Below are positions 56,473 to 64,000 of a DNA stretch of 64,000 nt, piece by piece. The position numbers and the translations under genes are program-made. How positions within the stretch are numbered: the first letter of the stretch is position 1; each line of letters begins with the position of its first letter. This stretch comes from an uncultured OM182 clade bacterium (GTDB taxonomy: Bacteria > Pseudomonadota > Gammaproteobacteria > Pseudomonadales > Azotimanducaceae), in NCBI GenBank assembly GCA_905182025.1, contig CAJJAA010000009.1:1-64000 (forward strand), read 5' to 3'. The notes beneath the pieces were generated by a model. The model saw nothing but the letters and a program-made list of their open reading frames with translations. It had not been told where the DNA came from and made no database searches.

Positions 56473-58725
56473 CTATTGCGGTCGTTCGAGTTTAACGGCA
56501 TCAACCTTTTGGAAACCACGCGGCAATTTCAATCCGCGTCGCGCACGCTCACCCTGATAATGTTCAAGATCTGCGATTTTTAAGCTGAGGTGCCGTTTGC
56601 CGGAATAGACAATAATAGTATCGACTTCAGAGAATACTAAAACAAAACTCATCATTTCCAGCCGATCGGCTACTCGAGCCTTTGGTATACTCATCATTTT
56701 GACGCCTTTACCTCGCCCAAGCACAGGCAGTTCCGATAAAGGAAAGATCAACATTCGACCCTCATTGCTGATCGATGCCACGTACTCGTGCTTTATATCC
56801 GTTACCAGTGAGGGCTGATTGGTGACACCTCCCTTGGGCACCGACATGAGCGACTTACCGGCCTTGTTCTTGGTTATCATGTCTGCAACAGTCGTAACAA
56901 AACCATAACCGGCATCACTGGAGACAAGATACTGCTGATCCAGTTCACCGGTCACCAAACCCGTAAAGCTCGCGCCGGGGGCCGGTTTGACACGGCCGGA
57001 CAAGGGCTCCCCTTGACCCCGAGCTGAGGGCAACGTGTGGCATGCGATCGCGTAGGCTCTACCGGCTGAATCTAAGAAAACGGCATCTTGATTTGATTTA
57101 GCCGGCGCCGCGATTAAAAACCCATCACCGGAGCGGTAATTAAGTTCCGTCGCGTCGACCTCGTGTCCTTTCGCCGCGCGAATCCAACCTTTCTCTGACA
57201 GCACAACGGTAATGGCTTCCGTTGAAATGAGGTCTTTCTCTTTAAAGGCGGCCGATTCTTCACGCTGCACGATAGGAGAGCGCCGTTCATCACCAAAGGC
57301 TGCAGCGTCTGCCATGATTTCTTTTTTTATAAGCGTTTTAAGTCGAGCCTTTGAGTTGATCGTTTTTTCTATATCGGCTCGCTCAAGATCTAACTCATCC
57401 TGTTCACCCTTGATTTTGATCTCTTCTAGTTTTGCCAGTTGACGCAACCGCAGGTCCAGAATCGCATCGGCCTGAATTTCTGAGATGTTGTAACGCTGGA
57501 TCAAGGCTTGCTTAGGTTTTTCTTCGGTACGAACAATCCGAATGACTTCATCAATATTAAGGTAGGCGATCATCAAGCCTTCCAGGATATGTAGTCGATC
57601 AAGAATCTTCTGCAGCCTGAAATTAAGGCGTTTCAACACAGTATCTGTTCTAAATGTTAACCACTCATTGAGCAGTTCAGCGAGCGGTTTCACCGCCGGT
57701 CGTCCATCAAGGCCAATCAGATTAAAGTTAACTCGATGGCTGCGCTCAAGATCGGTTGAGGCGAATAGATGCCCCATTAGGCCATCAAGATCAATCCTAT
57801 TAGATCTCGGAACAACAACGATTCGGGTAGGATTTTCGTGATCTGACTCGTCACGGAGATCGACAACCATCGGCAATTTCTTCGCCTGCATCTGAGCCGC
57901 TATCTGTTCAAGAATTTTTGTACCCGATACTTGAAACGGCAAAGCCGTAATGACGATCTCACCGTCTTCGATAAGATAAACGGCGCGGGTTTTGACAGAG
58001 CCTTTACCTGTTTCGTAAATCTGCTGTATATCTTCCCGGCTAGAAATTATCTCTGCTTCGGTCGGAAAATCAGGCCCCTGAATATGCTCCAAGAGTTCTT
58101 TGGTTGTCGTCTTAGGCTTGTCCAACAACCTTATGCAGGCGCTGGCAACTTCGTTTAAGTTGTGCGGAGGGATGTCCGTCGCCATGCCAACAGCAATACC
58201 AGCGCCACCGTTAAGCAATATATTTGGTAACCTAGCAGGTAAATTTACCGGCTCTTCCCGTGTGCCGTCAAAATTCGGAATCCAATCGACCGTGCCTTGC
58301 GCCAACTCACCCAACAAAACTTCTGCATAGCGGGTTAATTTCGACTCTGTATATCGCATTGCTGCGAAAGACTTTGGATCATCCGGCGCACCCCAGTTAC
58401 CCTGTCCATCGACCAGCGGATAGCGGTAAGTGAAGGATTGTGCCATCAACACCATCGCTTCGTAACTAGCCGCATCACCATGCGGGTGAAACTTACCAAT
58501 GACGTCGCCAACGGTTCTCGCAGACTTAGCATATTTCGCATCCGCCGTAAGTCGCAATTCTGACATCGCGTATACGATGCGACGCTGCACCGGTTTTAAA
58601 CCGTCACCAATAAAAGGCAAGGCTCTATCATTAATTACGTACATAGCGTAATTGAGATAAGCACTTTCTGTATACTGCTTCAGCGAAATTGTTTCTATGT
58701 CACCAGTATTCGTCGTTTCACTCAT
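56473..58725 (-). CDS. parC: DNA topoisomerase IV subunit A
   Basis: 750 aa. The type IIA cleavage domain has the catalytic Tyr125 in [10 protein letters not shown], and the C-terminal pinwheel has the usual repeated blades. In the quinolone-resistance region, [12 protein letters not shown], the residue equivalent to Escherichia coli Ser80 is Ala85, while Glu89 (Glu84 equivalent) is kept. It decatenates daughter chromosomes with ParE, encoded 53 bp upstream in the same operon. Confidence 0.96.
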   Translation of the reverse strand: MSETTNTGDIETISLKQYTESAYLNYAMYVINDRALPFIGDGLKPVQRRIVYAMSELRLTADAKYAKSARTVGDVIGKFHPHGDAASYEAMVLMAQSFTYRYPLVDGQGNWGAPDDPKSFAAMRYTESKLTRYAEVLLGELAQGTVDWIPNFDGTREEPVNLPARLPNILLNGGAGIAVGMATDIPPHNLNEVASACIRLLDKPKTTTKELLEHIQGPDFPTEAEIISSREDIQQIYETGKGSVKTRAVYLIEDGEIVITALPFQVSGTKILEQIAAQMQAKKLPMVVDLRDESDHENPTRIVVVPRSNRIDLDGLMGHLFASTDLERSHRVNFNLIGLDGRPAVKPLAELLNEWLTFRTDTVLKRLNFRLQKILDRLHILEGLMIAYLNIDEVIRIVRTEEKPKQALIQRYNISEIQADAILDLRLRQLAKLEEIKIKGEQDELDLERADIEKTINSKARLKTLIKKEIMADAAAFGDERRSPIVQREESAAFKEKDLISTEAITVVLSEKGWIRAAKGHEVDATELNYRSGDGFLIAAPAKSNQDAVFLDSAGRAYAIACHTLPSARGQGEPLSGRVKPAPGASFTGLVTGELDQQYLVSSDAGYGFVTTVADMITKNKAGKSLMSVPKGGVTNQPSLVTDIKHEYVASISNEGRMLIFPLSELPVLGRGKGVKMMSIPKARVADRLEMMSFVLVFSEVDTIIVYSGKRHLSLKIADLEHYQGERARRGLKLPRGFQKVDAVKLERPQ

Positions 58726-58778
58726 ATTTCATTTTTCCAATAGGCAATCGTTTATACGAATGCACTGTTGTTTTACTT

Positions 58779-60681
58779 TTATAAAATCTCGGCCTGATCG
58801 CCTTTCTTTTCTAGCCAAATTTTTCTATCGCCGCTGCGCTTTTTGGCGAGCAACATGTCCAACATTTCTGTCGCCTCAGCGGTTGACTCAACCGTTAGTT
58901 GCACAAGCCGACGCGTATCTTCTGCCATTGCAGTCTCACGCAGCTGCAATGGGTTCATTTCACCTAGGCCTTTAAAACGCTGAACACTGACTTTACCTTT
59001 CTTCTTTTCCGCTTCGATCAAATCCAAAATGCCCTGACGCTCCGATTCATCCAGCGCGTAGAAAACTTCTTTGCCAACGTCGATTCTGTATAACGGTGGC
59101 ATCGCCACATACACATGCCCGTGTTTCACGAGTAAAGGGAAGTGCTTCAAAAACAACGCAATAAGCAAGGAGGCGATATGAAGTCCGTCGCTATCGGCGT
59201 CTGCCAGAATGCAGACTTTGCCATAGCGAAGCCCTTCAAGGTCGGTACAATCTGGATCGATACCGAGCGCAACAGAAATATCATGAACTTCTTGAGAGGC
59301 GAGAATCTGACTCGAATCAACCTCCCAGGTGTTTAGAATTTTTCCACGCAGAGGCATGATCGCTTGCGTTTGACGATTGCGCGCTTGTTTGGCGCTACCG
59401 CCAGCCGAATCACCTTCGACAAGAAAGAGCTCACCCTGCATTGCATCTTGGCAAGAACAATCTGCTAGCTTTCCTGGCAATGCCGGTCCAGCGGTGACTT
59501 TCTTGCGAACAACTTTTTTACCGGCACGAAGTCGAGCTTGAGCATTATTGATAGCAAATTCAGCGAGGGCTTCAGCTTCTTTTGTATGCTCATTCAGCCA
59601 CAGGCTAAAACTATCTTTGGCGACGCCGGAAATAAAGGTCACGGCCTGTCTCGAATTCAATCGCTCTTTCGTCTGTCCAGAAAATTGCGGGTCCAACATC
59701 TTCGCCGAAACGACATAACTACAGCGCTCCCAAATATCTTCTCCGGAAAGCTTTATACCTCGAGGAATGAGATTTCTAAACTCACAAAATTCTCGCAGCG
59801 CTTCCAACAAACCTGTTCTAAGGCCGTTAACGTGAGTACCACCCTGAGTCGTTGGAATCAAATTAACATAGCTCTCAGTGACCTGATCACCGCCTTCAGG
59901 AAGCCATTGCACGGCCCAATCAACCGCTTCATCATTGCCCGCCATAGAGCCGACGAATGGCTCTTCTGGAAGTACTGTAAAACCCTCCAATGCAGCCCCT
60001 AAATAATCCCTTAGACCGTCTTCAAAATACCATTCGTATTCGCTTTCTTCTGCTTTAGCGGCCGTATCGTTGGTGAAGATCACTCTCAAACCAGGACACA
60101 ACACCGCTTTGGCTCGCAGCAAATGGATCAATCGCGACACCGAGAACTTCGGAGAGTCAAAATACTGTGGGTTAGGTTTGAAATTAATCAAAGTGCCCGT
60201 GTTGCGCTTGCCAACCGTGTCCTTAACGGCAAGTTCGGTGGCTTTCAGGCCATCCTTGAAAGCCATGTGATGAAGATTGCCGTCACGTTTTATATAGACT
60301 TCAAACTGCTCAGACAGAGCATTAACGACTGACACGCCTACGCCGTGCAGGCCGCCGGAAAAACGATAGTTATCGCTGTTGAATTTTGCACCGGAATGCA
60401 ACTTGGTCAGAATCAACTCAACACCCGACACTTTTTCTTTCTTGTGGATATCAACGGGCATGCCTCGGCCATTGTCGCCCACCGACATAGACCCATCTTT
60501 CCTCAAGGTGACCCTAATCTCGCGTTGCGAACCCTTCGAGGGCCTCATCAACACTATTATCGATCACCTCTTGGGCTAAATGATTCGGTCGAGTTGTATC
60601 GGTATACATACCTGGCCGCTTCTTAACTGGATCCAGCCCTTCAAGGACTTCAATGGAATCAGCTTTATAGGTCTTCGCCAT
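58779..60681 (-). CDS. parE: DNA topoisomerase IV subunit B, frameshifted near the N-terminus
   Basis: Expected about 633 aa. From the ATG at 60679-60681 the frame reads [20 protein letters not shown] and on to [11 protein letters not shown], then meets a TAG at about 60510. Another frame continues at [15 protein letters not shown] to 58779, so one extra base lies at about 60515-60535 (the GAAGGGTTCGCAACG stretch). All motifs downstream are intact: [41 protein letters not shown]. As parE is essential, a sequencing or assembly error is likely. parC follows. Confidence 0.9.
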
Positions 60682-60805
60682 AATGCGTTGCTTCTAATCT
60701 AATTGGTTCAAATAGTGGGATACAATTGAGCAGTGACAAAAATCAAAGCGCATTGTCAGGCGTAATTACCTGATTACAATTGCCTCGAATTTGTTCGTCG
60801 TGGAG

Positions 60806-60814
60806 TGTGGATAA
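60806..60814 (-). promoter_or_regulatory. DnaA box upstream of parE
   Basis: TTATCCACA on the minus strand, a perfect 9-mer in the 244-bp gap between the DUF1249 gene and parE, about 125 bp before the parE start. The same orientation as the boxes upstream of dnaB. Confidence 0.45.
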
Positions 60815-60925
60815 CAACACCGTGAATCAATCCTACACGCCCAATCTCGCTTTTGTGGGCGAAAATTATAACCTCTCTGCTCTGGCAAAAGAGACAGTTT
60901 TCTAAAGTATTTGAAAGGTACCGAG

Positions 60926-61486
60926 CTAGAAGACTGGAATTTTTTCCAAGCTATGTCCATTTTCAAAACAGTATTTTAAGAGCTCCCCAAGATACTTGTT
61001 TAGCTGCGACTTCTCATCTGGCTGGAACATATTTTGATTCGGTGTTTGATAACGGTACTTGAAGTTCCTATGCCGCTCGAAACTAATCACCTCCGCTGAA
61101 CATATATCGTGGTATACCCTCACCTGCAAAGTTGGCCACTTCACCCAAGGCTTGTCCTCAACATCGGACACTTTGACTTTCAACATGGTGGTATAGGGAC
61201 AACGTTCTTCGATCTCGATGGTGACAACCGCGCCATCACTGGTTCGACCTCGGACCACGTCTGGCAATGCGCTAGCTGAGCTTTCCGCAGAGCAACTGTT
61301 CGCCGCCACCCGTGTCTGACTGGCTAATCCAGCGTCGCTCGACTTCAGCGCCAATTTCTCTACACCGAATTCAACCTGTTCATCTTCACTCATGCGCGGA
61401 AACAACTGATACAAGCGAATGTAATTCGCATCGCATTCGGCCATATCGGAGACGAGGTCCGGAATGTATCGTCGTCGTTTATACAT
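60926..61486 (-). CDS. DUF1249 protein (YqiB-like)
   Basis: 186 aa from the ATG at 61484-61486, where the sequence MYKRRRYIPDL resembles the YqiB N-terminus; a TTG at 61510 would add eight residues. DUF1249 genes accompany parE-cpdA-nudF in Escherichia coli and Pseudomonas. Conserved tracts are ECDANYIRLYQLFPRM and VRVYHDICSAEVISF. An insertion of about 40 residues (Ala/Ser-rich, around 60-95) is not seen in the Escherichia coli protein. Function unknown. The usual cpdA and nudF neighbours are missing here. Confidence 0.82.
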   Translation of the reverse strand: MYKRRRYIPDLVSDMAECDANYIRLYQLFPRMSEDEQVEFGVEKLALKSSDAGLASQTRVAANSCSAESSASALPDVVRGRTSDGAVVTIEIEERCPYTTMLKVKVSDVEDKPWVKWPTLQVRVYHDICSAEVISFERHRNFKYRYQTPNQNMFQPDEKSQLNKYLGELLKYCFENGHSLEKIPVF

Positions 61487-61707
61487 CTGTTTCGTTAACT
61501 CATTTTCCAACTAAAATTTGACATCAGCATCCGCTGCTTCGCCATCGACATCAAATGAGCCTACCACAATTTCTAGCATACTCGACCTCAACGATACCCA
61601 CGCCCTACACGAATGCCCTCACCAAAGGTATACGCGCGAACGGGCAAGATAAATCAACTCAGTCTAATTTTGGTGTAAATATTAAAACAAATGCGACACA
61701 GCCATGA

Positions 61708-62979
61708 TTATTGCAAATGCGGTAATAAGACTTGCTCAACCCGATCCAGTGCGCCTCGATTTGCCTGCATAACCCGCAACGCTGCTTCTGACATTTGTTT
61801 ATGTAATCGTGAGTTGAGTTCGATTTCACGCCAATCTGCGGCCAACTCGCTCGGCTGGGTTATCTTCATTGCGCCGCCTTCAACGAACTGCTCGGCAATA
61901 TCTTTTATGTTCCTCAAGTAACCGCCCATCAGAATCGGTATACCAAAGTGGGCAGGCTCCATTGGGTTATGTCCACCCACATCGACTAAGCTTCCACCAA
62001 CAAAAGCACTGTTGGCAATACTGTAGAAATACAACAATTCGCCTAACGTATCGATCAGATACACTTTTGTTTTGGGCATGATATCTCGACCACTGGAATG
62101 ACGTTGAACAGGCAGCCCCGCCTGCTCGCACAATTTAAAAACCGCGTCCGCTCTGGCTGGATGGCGCGGCGCGAGCACTAATATAGCGTCTTCACTGAGT
62201 CCCATTTGTTTGAATGCGCGCAGCACAACATCTTCTTCTCCATTGTGGGTACTGGCAGCAAGCAGTACAGGTCGACCCGTAAATTTCTGTTGCAGCGCTG
62301 TTTTCCGCGTCAAAAGATCGTCGGGCAGTTGCAGGTCGAACTTTACGCTGCCGGTTACATGCAGACCTTCAGTTGAGACACCCAGTCGTTTGAATCGCTC
62401 GCCCTGCAATGCACTCTGAGCGCATACACAGGTCAGCTGATTGAACATAGGGCGACTTAGCAGGCTGATGCGCGCGTAACCCGCCGCAGACTTCTCTGAC
62501 AGTCGCCCGTTAACCAGTATGCTTGGGATTTTTTGTCTAGACACCTGATGGAGCATATTGGGCCACAGCTCTGTATCGACAATAATCAAAGCTTTTGGCT
62601 TCGTTCGAGCCAGAAACCGTGAAACGGCATTCGGCAAATCATAAGGCACATAGGCATGCGTGACAGACTCACCACCGTCAGGCAGCAGCAACGACTCAAC
62701 CCGCTCTCTGCCGGTTGGCGTCATGTTCGTCACTATGACGCGATGGCCCAATACAACCAGCCGCTTTACCAGAGGTGTTATCGCTATCGTTTCGCCGGCT
62801 GAAACCGCATGCACCCATATCGGATTGTCATGCCGCGCCGGTAAAAAGCCAAACCGCTGGGATAGGTCATCAGCATAACGGGGCTCTCGACGAGAACGCC
62901 AATACACTCTCAGCAAGACGATGGGTGTCAGGCAATAAAATAGTATGCTGTACAAGAAACGAATAATGGCGGTTTCCAA
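61708..62979 (-). CDS. waaA: 3-deoxy-D-manno-octulosonic acid (Kdo) transferase
   Basis: 423 aa, N-terminal membrane anchor (about 7-27) then a GT-B fold. It adds Kdo to lipid IVA in lipopolysaccharide synthesis. The catalytic Glu63 lies in WVHAVSAGET, matching Glu60 of the Escherichia coli enzyme, and GGSLVDVGGHNPMEPA is the CMP-Kdo-binding segment. This marks the cell as a Gram-negative with lipid A. Confidence 0.95.
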   Translation of the reverse strand: METAIIRFLYSILFYCLTPIVLLRVYWRSRREPRYADDLSQRFGFLPARHDNPIWVHAVSAGETIAITPLVKRLVVLGHRVIVTNMTPTGRERVESLLLPDGGESVTHAYVPYDLPNAVSRFLARTKPKALIIVDTELWPNMLHQVSRQKIPSILVNGRLSEKSAAGYARISLLSRPMFNQLTCVCAQSALQGERFKRLGVSTEGLHVTGSVKFDLQLPDDLLTRKTALQQKFTGRPVLLAASTHNGEEDVVLRAFKQMGLSEDAILVLAPRHPARADAVFKLCEQAGLPVQRHSSGRDIMPKTKVYLIDTLGELLYFYSIANSAFVGGSLVDVGGHNPMEPAHFGIPILMGGYLRNIKDIAEQFVEGGAMKITQPSELAADWREIELNSRLHKQMSEAALRVMQANRGALDRVEQVLLPHLQ

Positions 62980-63255
62980 TGAGTGAGTGATCGTTTTTAT
63001 AGACCATCACAATATAAGGAAATTACAACGCAAACCAGCGACACAATATTGATATACTTAACTATCCTGCTTTTCAGAGCCCTCATCTGAGTAATCAGGG
63101 ACCATTGTGGATCTTTTTGTGAGTCGCCGCTTCAAACAAGCCACGCTTTTAGGCAATTGATATCGCACAGTCCAAGGCGCGTTATTAAGGACTGAACAAC
63201 ACAGATAATAAAGCCACTCGCTTAGTTGAGCGACACCGGAGAGATAAACAATAGT

Positions 63256-64000
63256 ATGACGCAACATTCTGCACAGATTGCCATCATCGGCGGAGGCATC
63301 TCGGGTCTATGGCTACTCAACAGCTTGCGCAACGCTGGCTACGATGCAGTCTTATTTGAGAAAAATGCGCTGGGTTCGCAACAAACTTTCGCCTCTCAAG
63401 GCATGATACATGGCGGCATTAAATACGCGCTGGGCGGCTTTACCACCCCCGCTTCAGAAACAATCGCGAACATGCCATCCGTCTGGCGCGCCTGTATTGC
63501 TGGTCAAGGGCCCGTTGACCTGAAGAACTTGAGTCTACTGTCAGAAGACTACTTTTTGTTTTCTGACGGCTCACTCTCCTCCAAAGTGACCGGTTTTTTT
63601 GCGAGCAAATCTCTTCGAGGCAGAATCAGCGCGTTGTCTAAAACAGATTATCCTGAAGTATTTGCCGACAGTGGTTTCAAAGGGTCACTTTATCAACTGC
63701 AGGATATCGTGATTGATACACCGGCGTTGATCAGCAAACTCTCGCAGCAGCAGGCAAACTATATTTATCACGCGGAACCTCAAGTTGTGACACATGATGG
63801 TGAGGTGTCCCATCTGCAGTTACCCAATGACCAATCACTAAAAGCCGACCGCTACATCTTTGCTGCCGGCGCTGGAAATGCGCATTTACTTACCGGTACC
63901 GCACTCGAAAACGCCAAAATGCAGACTAGACCCCTGCAGCAAGTCATGTTGAAAGGTCGGCTTCCTTCAATTTACGCTCACGCCGTGAGTCTCAAGACTG
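63256..64000 (+). CDS. FAD-dependent oxidoreductase (3' end cut by window)
   Basis: The first 248 codons of a gene that runs off the window. The start is ATG 63256 with GGAGAG 12 nt upstream. The dinucleotide-binding GGGISG lies at 12-17 (IAIIGGGISGLWLLN), the ADP-ribose Glu ends the second strand (VLFEKN), and YIFAAGAGNAHLL is the typical later FAD contact of DAO-family oxidases. The position after waaA matches a Pseudomonas aeruginosa oxidoreductase that I recall (PA4991), whose substrate is not known. Confidence 0.8.
   Translation, partial: MTQHSAQIAIIGGGISGLWLLNSLRNAGYDAVLFEKNALGSQQTFASQGMIHGGIKYALGGFTTPASETIANMPSVWRACIAGQGPVDLKNLSLLSEDYFLFSDGSLSSKVTGFFASKSLRGRISALSKTDYPEVFADSGFKGSLYQLQDIVIDTPALISKLSQQQANYIYHAEPQVVTHDGEVSHLQLPNDQSLKADRYIFAAGAGNAHLLTGTALENAKMQTRPLQQVMLKGRLPSIYAHAVSLKT

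Noticed and set aside
61511-61579. 22-codon frame directly upstream of DUF1249 (possible leader peptide)
   Set aside because: Too short, no conserved sequence and no attenuator-like structure after it.
63058-63267. 69-codon minus-strand frame overlapping the FAD oxidoreductase start
   Set aside because: No recognisable family, no ribosome binding site, and it overlaps a gene whose start is well supported.

Overview
The window is a contiguous stretch of a gammaproteobacterial chromosome with moderate GC. It is dense, mostly housekeeping, and shows no insertion sequence, prophage, CRISPR array, toxin-antitoxin pair or defence island. The assignment rests on gene order as well as gene content: xseB-ispA-dxs next to ribA and nrdR-ribD-ribH-nusB-thiL-pgpA, then radA/alr/dnaB/rplI/rpsR/rpsF/rlmB/rnr/purA/hisZ/hflCK/hflX/hfq/miaA/mutL/amiB/tsaE/nnr/queG/orn, then rhdA-psd/efp/fimX/serB/parC-parE/waaA. 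From memory of the Pseudomonas aeruginosa map this is close to two or three Pseudomonas blocks placed side by side, so a Pseudomonas-like or marine gammaproteobacterial lineage is likely; no order or genus can be fixed from the sequence alone.

Layout. 1-10.1 kb is the most lineage-specific part: a truncated NUDIX hydrolase, an M48-TPR lipoprotein peptidase, an ABC ATPase with a frameshifted permease/M1-peptidase fusion, a formylglycine-type sulfatase, a b561-like cytochrome and a cytochrome c'. 10.3-13.6 kb is isoprenoid precursor synthesis (xseB-ispA-dxs). 13.6-19.3 kb is riboflavin, thiamine and phosphatidylglycerol synthesis plus nusB and nrdR, on the minus strand. ettA (19.5-21.2 kb) reads the other way. 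21.2-45.2 kb is a long minus-strand run covering replication (dnaB), ribosomal proteins, RNA decay and modification (rnr, rlmB, miaA, hfq, hflX), membrane proteolysis control (hflKC), purine and histidine synthesis, mismatch repair, cell separation and metabolite repair, with a divergent tRNA-Leu(CAG) at 31.1 kb. 45.2-64 kb alternates in strand: queG, orn, rhodanese-psd, the EF-P modification set (efp, epmA, epmB), fimX, serB, a membrane protein with a degenerate cyclase-like domain, topoisomerase IV (parE-parC), a DUF1249 protein, waaA and a truncated FAD oxidoreductase.

Points beyond routine annotation: (1) single-base frameshifts break the ABC/M1 fusion (about 5423) and parE (about 60525); the latter is an essential gene, so a base-calling error is the simplest explanation there; (2) the rib operon lacks riboflavin synthase and DHBP synthase between ribD and ribH; (3) two DnaA boxes 11 bp apart lie upstream of dnaB and one perfect box lies upstream of parE; (4) the serB-parC intergenic gene encodes a two-helix membrane sensor whose cytoplasmic part resembles a class III cyclase domain without the first metal aspartate; (5) tsaE carries an in-frame 15-bp tandem repeat; (6) Hfq and ParC carry unusual residues at functionally known positions. 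I did not find a convincing new multi-gene system.
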